From Kordiimonadaceae bacterium UBA4441 (GTDB lineage Bacteria; Pseudomonadota; Alphaproteobacteria; Sphingomonadales; Emcibacteraceae), in assembly GCA_002390425.1 (NCBI GenBank), contig DGPL01000020.1, positions 119,265 to 183,264 of the forward strand: a DNA stretch of 64,000 bases, in the 5' to 3' direction. The notes under the pieces were generated by a model, which searched no databases, was not told the DNA's origin, and saw only the letters and a list, made by a program, of their open reading frames with translations. Made by a program: the position numbers and the translations under genes. Shown here piece after piece: positions 8,876-19,853 of this stretch (positions are counted from its first letter, which is position 1; every line of letters starts with the position of its first letter).

Positions 8876-8995
8876 TTATATGACCCCCAACTTTACAAGC
8901 GTGACCATGAAAAATAAAAACACAAGACCACCCAAGATCGCGGCAAGTGTGAAATTGCGGCCTTTTCGCTTTTTATGTTCTTCATGAAATGGCAT
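8876..8995 (-). CDS. 39-residue single-span membrane protein (CoxF-like position)
   Basis: I translated this from the ATG at 8995: MPFHEEHKKRKGRN, then one hydrophobic segment of about 20 residues (TLAAILGGLVFLFFMVTLV), then KLGVI and a TAA. The ctaB stop directly precedes its ATG and the ctaG ATG directly follows its stop, with no free bases on either side. Short proteins with a charged N-terminus and one membrane span commonly occupy this slot between ctaB and ctaG in alphaproteobacterial cox operons and are often called CoxF. The strict spacing supports it as real; the function, perhaps oxidase assembly or a small subunit, is inferred from position. Confidence 0.8.
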   Translation of the reverse strand: MPFHEEHKKRKGRNFTLAAILGGLVFLFFMVTLVKLGVI

Positions 8996-9919
8996 TTATA
9001 AAACTCTCCCGATTAGATTTTCTATCCCTAATACTGCAAATAATGCAAAGAGGTAAAAAATCGAAAAGAAGAATACTTTTTTGGCACTCGCGCTATCTTC
9101 ATCAACGGATTTTTTATCCGTGAGAAGCGCATAGGAAAGCCAAATGAACATACCGCCAAGAAGAGCGGCCGTAGCCCCATAAATAAGACCGGCAAAGCCG
9201 AAATACCAAGGAAGCAATGTTACCGGCACCATCGCAAGAGTATAAAGCATAATGTGATTTTTAGTTGCTTTTTCACCGCTTACAACAGGCAGCATTGGGA
9301 TGCCCGCATTTGCATAATCTTTACAGGCATAAAGTGAAAGAGCCCAAAAATGAGGCGGTGTCCACATAAAGATAATTGCAAATAAAGTAACACTTGCGAG
9401 GCTTACATCACCCGTAACAGCAGCCCAAGCCACCATTGGAGGAAACGCGCCAGAAGCACCACCAATCACAATATTTTGTGCCGTGCGTCTTTTAAGCCAC
9501 ATTGTGTATACAACAACATAAAAAAGAATAGTAACCGTCAGCAAAACGGCAGCCACTGCATTTACAAGCAAACCCATCGTAAGCACAGAGGCAACAGAAA
9601 GGCCAACCCCAAAATGTAATGCTGATTCAGGGTCAATCTTACCCGATGGAATAGGACGTCCCGCCGTACGTTTCATTTTTGCATCAAGGTCCGCTTCGTA
9701 CCACATATTTAGGCAACCAGACGCACCAGCAGCAACCGCAATACAAAGTATAGCTGTGAAACCGATAATCGGATGAATTTCACCAGGCGCAACCAGCAAA
9801 CCAATAAAGGCCGTGAAAATAACTAACGACATCACCCGAGGTTTAAGCAGGCTAAAATAATCACCTGCGGTTGGCAGGTAATAATCATTCAGTTCCTGAT
9901 TTTCTGATGTAATGTCCAT
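8996..9919 (-). CDS. ctaB: Protoheme IX farnesyltransferase (heme O synthase)
   Basis: UbiA-superfamily membrane enzyme that adds a farnesyl group to heme b, the first step toward heme A. It is 307 residues with several hydrophobic helices. The first prenyl-diphosphate motif is [21 protein letters not shown] near residue 70, and the second Asp-containing region is in [20 protein letters not shown]. It lies after coxA on the same strand, separated by a 67-bp gap holding a GC-rich hairpin, and abuts the CoxF-like gene. No ctaA (heme A synthase) is present in this window. Confidence 0.96.
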   Translation of the reverse strand: MDITSENQELNDYYLPTAGDYFSLLKPRVMSLVIFTAFIGLLVAPGEIHPIIGFTAILCIAVAAGASGCLNMWYEADLDAKMKRTAGRPIPSGKIDPESALHFGVGLSVASVLTMGLLVNAVAAVLLTVTILFYVVVYTMWLKRRTAQNIVIGGASGAFPPMVAWAAVTGDVSLASVTLFAIIFMWTPPHFWALSLYACKDYANAGIPMLPVVSGEKATKNHIMLYTLAMVPVTLLPWYFGFAGLIYGATAALLGGMFIWLSYALLTDKKSVDEDSASAKKVFFFSIFYLFALFAVLGIENLIGRVL

Positions 9920-9951
9920 GTTACTTTAAATCTTTAATTAAATTGAAAGCT

Positions 9952-9975
9952 GCCGGGTCTGTTGAAGGACCCGGC
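9952..9975 (-). terminator. GC-rich hairpin between coxA and ctaB
   Basis: GCCGGGTC (9952-9959) pairs perfectly with GACCCGGC (9968-9975) around an 8-base loop, 12 bp after the coxA stop on the minus strand. It may act as an attenuating terminator or an mRNA-end stabiliser that makes coxB-coxA transcripts more abundant than the assembly genes. There is only a modest T-rich stretch afterwards, so termination is likely partial. Confidence 0.6.
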
Positions 9976-9986
9976 CGCCATTTGAA

Positions 9987-12499
<2,513 letters not shown>

Positions 12500-12849
12500 G
12501 TTCCTCTTTACCCCTTAAAATACGGATATGAACGTTAATATAGACGTCAATGTAATTAAAAGGGATCTTTATAAGTTGATAAAGATGATCCCGTCCTCTA
12601 CATAAAACGACCTTCGGGTGAGTTTATACCAGAAATTTGTTTCAGCTCAAGTGAACAAGTCAAAAAAAATGATTATTTTTCTAAGTCTGATCTGTATCAA
12701 TTGAAATTATCCTCATCTTCTTCTACTCATAGTCAGTAAAATCATAATCAAAGCCGCACTTTTTCTAAACTTGCCAAAACGATATCAAATGGATATTACT
12801 AGACAAATCTTTCAAGTAATCCTTTAAAATGAGAAGCATAAAATTCCCC
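12500..12849. promoter_or_regulatory. Divergent intergenic region between coxB and tldD
   Basis: About 350 bp without a gene. The only clear structure is an imperfect inverted repeat at 12562-12592, GGGATCTTTAT against ATAAAGATGATCCC with a 3-base bulge, about 65 bp upstream of the coxB ATG on the transcribed side. It could be a leader hairpin or operator. The rest is AT-rich and should hold promoters for both directions; I could not assign -35/-10 boxes with confidence. Confidence 0.45.
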
Positions 12850-14295
12850 ATGACAATATCCTCAGATGAAAAATCATATTTTTTTGCAGATTCAAAGAAT
12901 GATTCTGAAATTTCTTCACTAGAAACACAGCGTATTGTTGATGGAGCATTACATGGTATGGATGATGGCGAATTATATCTTCAATATGCTCAATCGGAGA
13001 CATTTTCATTCGATGATGGGCGCCTTAAAAATGCGGCTTATGATACTTCGAAAGGATTCGGATTAAGAAGTATTCTTGATGAAGTTACTGGCTTTGCTCA
13101 TTCATCTGAAATTACTGAGAGTGCTTTAAAAAGAGCGGCGGAGACAGTAAGCAGCATTAAAACAGGAAGTGGCGGCACCCTGTCCATCCCACCTTCCCGC
13201 ACAAATAAGAAACTTTACAGTGATGAAAATCCTCTGGGTGGTGTGTCTTTTACTGATAAAATACGCATACTTGAAGAAATTGATGATTATGCAAGATCCC
13301 GTGATCCAAAAATTTGTCAAGTCAGTTGTTCTATTGCAGGTGAATGGCAGGTTGTTGAAATCATTCGCCCTGGTGGCCATCGCGTAAAAGATATCAGACC
13401 CCTCGTAAGATTAAATGTTAGCGTGGTTGCAAAAGACGGGGACCGCATGGAAAGCGGTTATGAAGGCGCAGGCGGAAGATATACATATAATGAACTCCTT
13501 ACGTCAGATAATTGGAAATCACAAACAGACAACGCCATAAGACAAGCTATTCTTAATTTGGATAGTGTTCCCGCACCTGCTGGTGAAATGGATGTCGTGC
13601 TTGGCCCAGGCTGGCCGGGTGTATTACTTCATGAAGCCATTGGACATGGATTAGAAGGTGATTTTAATAGAAAAGGTAGTTCAGCGTTCGCTGGTTTAAT
13701 GGGCGAAAGAATTGCCGCAAAAGGTGTGACCGTCGTTGATGATGGTACTATGGAAAATCGTCGCGGCTCATTAAGCATTGATGATGAAGGCACAGCTACG
13801 AACTGCACGCCTCTCATCGAAGATGGCATTCTTGTCGGCTATATGCAGGACAGAATGAATGCAAGACTGATGGGTGTTGAATCAACCGGAAACGGCCGAC
13901 GTCAAAGTTATGCTCATCAGCCAATGCCTCGTATGACAAACACTTACATGTTAAGTGGTAATCAAGATCCCGAAGAAATTTTATCCGGTGTCAAAGATGG
14001 TCTCTATGCCGTTAATTTTGGTGGCGGGCAAGTTGATATAACTAATGGAAAATTTGTGTTTAGCTGCACGGAAGCCTATAAAGTTAAAAACGGTAAAATC
14101 GATGCGCCCGTTAAAGGTGCTACTTTAATAGGTAATGGTCCTGATGCCTTAAAAAGAATTTCAGCCATCGGAAATGATATGAAGCTCGATAACGGCGTTG
14201 GCATTTGCGGCAAAGCAGGACAGTCTGTTCCTGTTGGTGTTGGCCAACCTACATTAAGGCTTGACGGTATAACAGTTGGTGGTACTGACCTATAA
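12850..14295 (+). CDS. tldD: Metalloprotease TldD
   Basis: Catalytic half of the TldD/TldE protease pair, known in E. coli for processing microcin B17 and the antitoxin CcdA. The zinc motif HEAIGH is in GVLLHEAIGHGLEGDFN, and the C-terminal GGTDL is typical. I prefer the ATG at 12850 (MTISSDEKS, 481 residues), with GAGAAG upstream and a fit to the family length; an in-frame ATG at 12829 would add seven residues. It is divergent from coxB, as in many alphaproteobacteria. The partner gene pmbA/tldE is at 56.4-57.8 kb, so the pair is not an operon here. Confidence 0.95.
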   Translation: MTISSDEKSYFFADSKNDSEISSLETQRIVDGALHGMDDGELYLQYAQSETFSFDDGRLKNAAYDTSKGFGLRSILDEVTGFAHSSEITESALKRAAETVSSIKTGSGGTLSIPPSRTNKKLYSDENPLGGVSFTDKIRILEEIDDYARSRDPKICQVSCSIAGEWQVVEIIRPGGHRVKDIRPLVRLNVSVVAKDGDRMESGYEGAGGRYTYNELLTSDNWKSQTDNAIRQAILNLDSVPAPAGEMDVVLGPGWPGVLLHEAIGHGLEGDFNRKGSSAFAGLMGERIAAKGVTVVDDGTMENRRGSLSIDDEGTATNCTPLIEDGILVGYMQDRMNARLMGVESTGNGRRQSYAHQPMPRMTNTYMLSGNQDPEEILSGVKDGLYAVNFGGGQVDITNGKFVFSCTEAYKVKNGKIDAPVKGATLIGNGPDALKRISAIGNDMKLDNGVGICGKAGQSVPVGVGQPTLRLDGITVGGTDL

Positions 14296-14422
14296 ACAAG
14301 CAAGTGGTTTGTAATCTTTTTAGGAAGAATAGTTTTCTGACTTCAATATCGTTACAGTAATATGTAAAATTACCAAGAAACCAGAACTAATTAATATAGT
14401 TTTAATTTTATCATTTCGTAAA

Positions 14423-14996
14423 TTACAGATGGTCTACAATCAATTCAGGGTGTTTTTTCAACAAAGCATCGTAATCTTCTTTACGATTGACATGCCCTTG
14501 CCACATATCTCCAGTACGAAGCATTTCACTATCATTATTAATTGAAAAATTTGCAATTTCAGCAAATAATTCTACTGCTCCATTATAAGCAAGAGAAGCC
14601 AGTTCTAATCGGCTTGAATTTTTGGGGATTTTAAATTCTTTGGTTGCAACAATTTCTCCTGCATCCACTTTAGCAGTCATCACATGAGCTAGAGCCAAAA
14701 TAACTTGCGCCATCTGCAATGGCAAATGCCTCGGGACAAATGCCGGGATAGTTCTTAGGCCCTGGATGAATGTTATAAGGCTCAAGATTAAGCCTATTCA
14801 ACGCTTCTTCATGCACAATAATACCGGTACAGAAACTAATTAGACGCACATTTGTCAAATCACTTATTAAAACATTTTCGAATTCTTTTTTTGTCGTCGC
14901 AGAGATTACTTCAATCGCAGGGTTGCGATCCAAAATATATTTTTCCAGAAATGGCTCTTCTCACTTACCTGTGAGCAATAAAACTTTTTTAGGCAT
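14423..14996 (-). pseudogene. Broken formyltransferase-family gene (in-frame TGA plus frameshift)
   Basis: Read from the ATG at 14996 (GGAAG eight bases upstream), the frame gives MPKKVLLLTGK, then TGA at 14961-14963, then continues in frame through YNIHPGPKNYPGICPEAFAIADGA to a stop. The natural continuation, HVMTAKVDAGEIVATKEF, is in another frame, so a small indel lies at about 14684-14699. Pieced together this is a stand-alone Formyl_trans_N domain of about 190 residues, and the catalytic Asn, His (NIH) and Asp (KVDAG) are all still present. It therefore looks recently inactivated, or carries sequencing errors. The donor is presumably 10-formyl-tetrahydrofolate; the acceptor is unknown. 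It faces tldD convergently. Confidence 0.8.
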
Positions 14997-15093
14997 TTTT
15001 CTTCCAAATGTTTTTTTTACGTTATCGAAAAACAATAACACTTCAAACTATAAAGCCCACCTAAACGCATTGTTAAGGAAGGCTCTAGAATAA

Positions 15094-15169
15094 TGGTGGA
15101 GCTAAGCGGGCTCGAACCGCTGACCTCTACACTGCCAGTGTAGCGCTCTCCCAGCTGAGCTATAGCCCC
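15094..15169 (-). tRNA. tRNA-Ala (GGC anticodon)
   Basis: A complete 76-base cloverleaf on the minus strand. The acceptor stem GGGGCTA pairs with TAGCTCC, the D arm is GCTC/GAGC, the anticodon stem CTACA/TGTAG encloses the loop CTGGCAG with anticodon GGC, and the T arm contains GGTTCGAGCC. The terminal CCA is encoded. It sits downstream of the FYDLN-type gene and near aroA, a familiar alphaproteobacterial placement. Confidence 0.97.
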
Positions 15170-15269
15170 TGAATTATTTACATTTGTCTGGTTCAAATGA
15201 ATCAGGATTAAAATATGAGCGCAAGTTATTCATTCACTCATTTTAAATCAAGCATAAAAGCAGATAAAT

Positions 15270-15626
15270 TTAATCGTCAGTAGTTGGTTTAACGATAGGT
15301 GCATCAACAACCGCAGCAACATTCGTATCATCGTCATCACTAAGGACAACAGTATTATCATCAGCTGCGATATCGATATCATCGTCGTCATCGTCATCAC
15401 TAAGAAGTGCATCATCATCTAATAGATCTGCTTCTTCATCTTCAGCTTCTGCTTCTTTTTTATCTGTAATAAGTTCAATTGAATGCGTTTTACTTTTCAA
15501 AATAATCTCAGGTTGGAACTGATGTTCACAACTAATACAGGTAATCGGCTCAAATTCACCAAGATCGTAAAATCTTGTGCCACACTTAGGACATTGACGT
15601 TTTTCGCCCCATTCAGCTTTTGCCAA
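15270..15626 (-). CDS. FYDLN-acid / TIGR02300 family protein
   Basis: A 118-residue conserved protein of unknown function. The first 40 residues form a small zinc ribbon: CPKC, then FYDLG (usually FYDLN) and CISC. After a short linker it becomes extremely acidic, with long runs of Asp between about 60 and 105 and almost no hydrophobic residues, so the C-terminal half is probably disordered. The arrangement FYDLN protein/tRNA-Ala/aroA-cmk-rpsA is typical of Alphaproteobacteria. It is divergent from aroA. No function can be given beyond the metal-binding ribbon. Confidence 0.88.
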   Translation of the reverse strand: MAKAEWGEKRQCPKCGTRFYDLGEFEPITCISCEHQFQPEIILKSKTHSIELITDKKEAEAEDEEADLLDDDALLSDDDDDDDIDIAADDNTVVLSDDDDTNVAAVVDAPIVKPTTDD

Positions 15627-15850
15627 AATATTTCTCCTTAGAACTTTTAAAGCTATTCGTATTTGCTTGAAAAAACATCATTTGCCATTTTATAGCCCCC
15701 CTGTCAAAGCCTATTATAATAAAAGAGCAAGGTTTCACGATAAAAGTATCATAATTATCATTTTTTAGGTTATTATGTAGTACAATGAACGTTTATTATG
15801 GTATCTGACAAACGAAAAATAAATATTCACGATATTCATAAAGAGTTTTA

Positions 15851-17155
15851 ATGAAGATGAATCAGTTATCATCAAACAAATGTAATTGTCTTAATGGCAT
15901 TATCACTGTTCCCGGGGACAAATCAATATCCCATCGTTCTTTAATAATGGGGGCTTTAGCTATAGGCGAAAGCATAGTAACTGGTTTACTAGAAGGCGAA
16001 GATGTTCTTGGAACTGCTGAGGCTCTGAAAGCACTCGGTGCTGATATTTATAAAGATTGTTCAGGCTCTTGGCATATTCATGGTGTTGGTATAGGCGGCC
16101 TAAAACAACCTGAAGGTCCACTTGATATGGGAAATAGTGGCACAGGTGTGCGTCTCATGATGGGGGTAGTAGCTACGCATCCCATTTCTGTCATATTCAC
16201 TGGCGACGATTCGCTCACCTCCCGTCCGATGAAACGCGTTACAATACCTTTAAGCAAATTCGGCGCAGAATTTTCAGGTAATCAAGAAGGAACTCTACCT
16301 ATTACTGTTAAAGGGGCAAGAAATCCTCTGCCCATTCGCTATGAATTGCCAGTAGCATCCGCACAAGTAAAATCGGCCGTTATGCTTGCTGGATTAAACA
16401 CACCAGGTGTTACAACGGTCATTGAAAAAATTCCAACACGCGATCATTCAGAACGAATTTTTAACTATTTTGGCGTTCCCGTTTCATTAAATAATGAAGA
16501 AATAAACGTTACAGGGCATGCCGAACTAACGGCACAAAAAATGGCGGTCCCCGCTGATCCTTCTTCCGCTTCTTTTATTATCGTTGCTGCGATAATCACC
16601 GAGGGCTCAGATGTTACAATAAAAAATGTGGGGATGAATCCTGCCCGCACTGGTCTATTTGATACATTAATTGATATGGGTGGCAATATTACTTTTGAAA
16701 ACAAAAGGCAGGAATGCGGCGAGGATGTCGCCGATATTAGGGTTAAATACTCAAAACTAAAGGGTATAATTGTCCCAGAAAATCGCGCTCCTTCAATGAT
16801 TGATGAATATCCCATTCTTTGTGTCGCTGCAGCTTCGGCCGAAGGTGAAACAGTCATGAGGGGACTAGAAGAACTACGTGTAAAAGAATCAGATCGTATT
16901 TCCGTGATGGTTAAAGGATTAAAAGATTGTGGTGTAAATGTCATAGAACATGATGATGGCATGACCGTTTCTAAATCAGACGTTGAAGGCGGAGCTATAA
17001 TTAAAACTCATTTGGATCATCGAATTGCAATGTCATTTCTTGTGCTCGGTATGATATCTGAAAAACCAATAACTGCAGATGATGGATCAGTAATCGAAAC
17101 CAGTTTCCCTGGTTTTACGAATATTATGAATAATCTCGGGGCTAGTGTATCCTAA
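15851..17155 (+). CDS. aroA: 5-enolpyruvylshikimate-3-phosphate synthase (class II-like)
   Basis: Shikimate-pathway enzyme joining shikimate-3-phosphate and phosphoenolpyruvate. It has 434 residues, with GDKSISHRSL at 22-31, GNSGTG at 94-99, SAQVKSA, RAPSMIDEYPIL and ELRVKESDRI. Overall wording is much closer to the Agrobacterium CP4-type (class II) enzymes than to E. coli AroA. At the position where CP4 has Ala in GNAATG this protein has Gly (Gly97). An in-frame ATG at 15857 is an alternative start; AAGAG precedes the first. The stop overlaps the cmk start by one base. Confidence 0.96.
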   Translation: MKMNQLSSNKCNCLNGIITVPGDKSISHRSLIMGALAIGESIVTGLLEGEDVLGTAEALKALGADIYKDCSGSWHIHGVGIGGLKQPEGPLDMGNSGTGVRLMMGVVATHPISVIFTGDDSLTSRPMKRVTIPLSKFGAEFSGNQEGTLPITVKGARNPLPIRYELPVASAQVKSAVMLAGLNTPGVTTVIEKIPTRDHSERIFNYFGVPVSLNNEEINVTGHAELTAQKMAVPADPSSASFIIVAAIITEGSDVTIKNVGMNPARTGLFDTLIDMGGNITFENKRQECGEDVADIRVKYSKLKGIIVPENRAPSMIDEYPILCVAAASAEGETVMRGLEELRVKESDRISVMVKGLKDCGVNVIEHDDGMTVSKSDVEGGAIIKTHLDHRIAMSFLVLGMISEKPITADDGSVIETSFPGFTNIMNNLGASVS

Positions 17156-17802
17156 TGACAGAACAATTCATAATAGCCCTTGATGGCCCGGCCGCTTCAG
17201 GAAAAGGCACATTAGCTAAAAAGCTAGCTAAATATTATAATTTAGCACTTTTAGATACTGGGGCTCTTTATCGCGCAGTCGGTTTAAATGTTTTAAAAGC
17301 TGGTGGGGATCCCGAAAATGAAAGTGATGCATTAAAGGCAGTAGGTCAACTTCCGGAAATAAATTTATCTAACCCTGAGTTAAGAGGCGAATCAACTGGT
17401 GCAGCGGCTTCCAAAGTGGCAGCTATTCCTAGTGTCAGAGCGAAACTAGTCGATTATCAGCGAAATTTTGCACATAATCCACCTTCAGATAAAAGAGGTA
17501 GTATTCTTGACGGTCGAGATATTGGTACCGTCATATGTCCCGAAGCAAAATATAAAATTTTCATTACTGCTAATGTTGAAACCCGCGCAAAACGGCGTTT
17601 TTTGGAAGAATTTGGTAAAAATGGCAATGAAGATAACTACCAATTAATCTTATCTGAACTCAAAGCACGTGATGAGCGCGACATGAACCGCTCAACTTCC
17701 CCTCTAAAACCTCATGAAAATGCATACTTGCTAGATACAACGAATTCAGATATAGAGGCCGTGTTTGAAGCGGCTTGCGCCTATATTTCGAACAAAGAGT
17801 AG
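17155..17802 (+). CDS. cmk: Cytidylate kinase
   Basis: Phosphorylates CMP and dCMP with ATP. It is 215 residues with the P-loop GPAASGKG at 11-18, followed by LLDTGALYRAVGL, the CMP-site motif LDGRDIGTVICPEA and the lid region KARDERDMNRSTSPL. The ATG is shared with the aroA stop (TAATG), so the two are translationally coupled; aroA-cmk-rpsA is a widely conserved order. After the stop, 161 bp lead to rpsA. Confidence 0.96.
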   Translation: MTEQFIIALDGPAASGKGTLAKKLAKYYNLALLDTGALYRAVGLNVLKAGGDPENESDALKAVGQLPEINLSNPELRGESTGAAASKVAAIPSVRAKLVDYQRNFAHNPPSDKRGSILDGRDIGTVICPEAKYKIFITANVETRAKRRFLEEFGKNGNEDNYQLILSELKARDERDMNRSTSPLKPHENAYLLDTTNSDIEAVFEAACAYISNKE

Positions 17803-17928
17803 AGTAAAACAATCGTCAATATTTCTCTGACTTATCTTAAAGGATGAGGCGGGGAGGTATTTGTTTTACTCTTTATATATTAACACTAACCCCTTTTTTA
17901 TGAAGACAAAGGTGTCTGATTAAAAAAA

Positions 17929-17946
17929 TGGATGCACTAGCATCCA
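17929..17946 (+). promoter_or_regulatory. Leader hairpin just upstream of rpsA
   Basis: A perfect 7-bp stem, TGGATGC (17929-17935) and GCATCCA (17940-17946), with the 4-base loop ACTA, ends 17 bases before the rpsA ATG. The ribosome binding site after it is weak (TAGGT). In E. coli, S1 represses its own translation through a structured leader with a poor Shine-Dalgarno, so a similar role is plausible but unproven here. Confidence 0.5.
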
Positions 17947-17963
17947 CTGAATAGGTAATTATA

Positions 17964-19820
17964 ATGACTGAACTTAACGTTCCAACTACCGATGACTTCG
18001 CAGCAATGCTCGAAGAATCATTTGGTCCTGAAGGCAAATTTGATGGCAAAGTTGTCACAGGCACCATTATTGCAGTAGATAAAGAATCTGCGACTATAGA
18101 TATTGGCCTTAAAGCAGAAGGTCGTATCCCACTTAAAGAATTTTCCGCTCACGGACAGTCAGCTGAATTAAGCGTCGGCGATCAAGTCGAAGTATTCGTT
18201 GAGCGAATTGAAAACGCCAAAGGCGAAGCCATGCTTTCACGTGAAAAAGCACGTCGTGAAGAAGCATGGACAGTTCTTGAAAAATCATACGAAGCTGAAG
18301 AACGCGTAAATGGTGTTATTTTCGGACGTGTAAAAGGCGGCTTTACTGTTGACCTTTCTGGCGCCGTAGCATTCCTACCTGGAAGTCAAGTTGACGTGCG
18401 TCCCATTCGTGACGTAACGCCACTGATGAACATCGAACAACCGTTCCAAATCCTTAAAATGGATCGCAAACGTGGTAACATTGTTGTGTCACGTCGCGCA
18501 ATCCTTGAGGAAACACGCGCGGAACAACGTTCTGAAATTATTGAAAATCTTGCGGAAGGTAAAACTGCAGAAGGTGTTGTTAAAAACATCACTGATTACG
18601 GTGCATTCGTTGACCTTGGCGGTATTGACGGTCTACTTCATGTGACTGACATTTCTTGGAAACGTATCAATCATCCTTCAGACATTCTGAACATTGGCGA
18701 TTCTATTGACGTTCAAATTATTCGTTTGAACCCTGATACGCAGCGTATCTCGCTAGGTATGAAGCAACTTACAGAAGATCCTTGGGAAACAATCACGAAG
18801 AAATACCCAATTGGCTCTAAACTTACTGGTCGTATTACAAACATCACCGATTACGGTGCATTCGTTGAGCTAGACGACGGTGTTGAAGGACTTGTCCACG
18901 TTTCTGAAATGAGCTGGGTTAAGAAGAATGTTCATCCTGGTAAAATCGTATCAAGCAGCCAAGAAGTTGAAGTTATGGTTCTTGAAATCGATTCAGAAAA
19001 ACGTCGTATTTCACTTGGTCTTAAACAGTGCATGGATAATCCATGGCTTACATTTGCTGATAAATACCCTGTTAACACTGAAATCGAAGGTGAAGTTAAA
19101 AATATCACTGAGTTTGGTCTTTTTGTTGGCCTTGAAGATGAAATGGACGGCATGGTTCATTTATCTGATCTTGATTGGAATAAATCAGGCGAAGAAGCGA
19201 TTGCAGAATACAAAAAAGGTGACGTTGTTAAAGCAGTTATCCTTGATGTTGATACAGACAAAGAACGTATCTCACTTGGTATTAAGCAACTTTCTGGTGA
19301 TCCAGTTGAAAGCATTTCCGGTCTTAAGAAGGGTGGAACAGTAACATGTACTGTTACTAAAGTTACTGAAAACGGTCTTGAAGTTAATATTGGCGAAGAC
19401 GAAGGTATGAAAGCATTCATCCGTCGTTCTGATCTTAGCCGTGACCGTGCAGAGCAACGTCCAGAGCGTTTCTCAGTTGGTGATAAGCTTGATGCAAAAG
19501 TCACAACGCTTGATAAGAAAGCACGTAAAGTGAACCTATCAATTAAGCAGCTAGAAATTTCTGAAGAAAAAGAAGCTGTTGCACAATATGGTTCATCTGA
19601 TAGTGGTGCAAGCCTTGGCGATATTCTTGGCGCGGCTCTTGCTGATGCAACTCCTGCAGAAGAAGAAAAGCCAGCTAAAAAGAAAGCTGCTCCTAAGAAG
19701 AAAGCCGCTGCAAAAAAAGCTGATGATGCCGAAGCGACTGAAGAGAAGCCAGCTAAGAAAAAAGCTGCTCCTAAGAAGAAAGCTGCTGCAAAAAAGAAGG
19801 CTGCTGCAAAAAAAGATTAA
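17964..19820 (+). CDS. rpsA: 30S ribosomal protein S1
   Basis: RNA-binding ribosomal protein that captures mRNA for initiation. Six S1 (OB-fold) repeats can be followed from about residue 28 to 530, with recurring NITDYGAFVDLGGIDGLLHVTDISW and NITDYGAFVELDDGVEGLVHVSEMSW in the middle ones. At 618 residues it is longer than E. coli S1 (557). The excess is a C-terminal tail of about 50 residues made of Lys, Ala and Pro, with EEKPAKKKAAPKKKAAAKK present twice. Codon choice is strongly biased (GGT, CGT, GTT), as expected for high expression. A clear terminator follows. Confidence 0.97.
   Translation: MTELNVPTTDDFAAMLEESFGPEGKFDGKVVTGTIIAVDKESATIDIGLKAEGRIPLKEFSAHGQSAELSVGDQVEVFVERIENAKGEAMLSREKARREEAWTVLEKSYEAEERVNGVIFGRVKGGFTVDLSGAVAFLPGSQVDVRPIRDVTPLMNIEQPFQILKMDRKRGNIVVSRRAILEETRAEQRSEIIENLAEGKTAEGVVKNITDYGAFVDLGGIDGLLHVTDISWKRINHPSDILNIGDSIDVQIIRLNPDTQRISLGMKQLTEDPWETITKKYPIGSKLTGRITNITDYGAFVELDDGVEGLVHVSEMSWVKKNVHPGKIVSSSQEVEVMVLEIDSEKRRISLGLKQCMDNPWLTFADKYPVNTEIEGEVKNITEFGLFVGLEDEMDGMVHLSDLDWNKSGEEAIAEYKKGDVVKAVILDVDTDKERISLGIKQLSGDPVESISGLKKGGTVTCTVTKVTENGLEVNIGEDEGMKAFIRRSDLSRDRAEQRPERFSVGDKLDAKVTTLDKKARKVNLSIKQLEISEEKEAVAQYGSSDSGASLGDILGAALADATPAEEEKPAKKKAAPKKKAAAKKADDAEATEEKPAKKKAAPKKKAAAKKKAAAKKD
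19662..19718 (+). repeat. Direct repeat copy 1 in the rpsA tail
   Basis: 57 bp coding for the 19-residue Lys/Ala/Pro unit EEKPAKKKAAPKKKAAAKK. Copy 2 is at 19740-19796. The copies are identical in protein and differ by a few third-position changes in DNA, so the duplication is not brand new. Confidence 0.85.
19740..19796 (+). repeat. Direct repeat copy 2 in the rpsA tail
   Basis: Second 57-bp unit of the S1 tail, in frame with copy 1 and separated from it by seven codons (ADDAEAT). It is followed by a partial further KKAAAKK unit to the stop codon. Confidence 0.85.
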
Positions 19821-19853
19821 GAATAATCTTTTAACTTTATATTTTATGGAACT

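Noticed and set aside
14961..14963. TGA in the formyltransferase gene as a selenocysteine codon
   Set aside because: It is in the N-terminal strand before the active site, no Cys is expected there, no hairpin follows, and a separate frameshift occurs downstream.
16465..16962. 165-codon open frame antisense to aroA
   Set aside because: The plus strand is unmistakably aroA; the antisense translation is Ser/Ile/Pro-rich with no recognisable domain, and similar shadows occur opposite rpsA and hppA.
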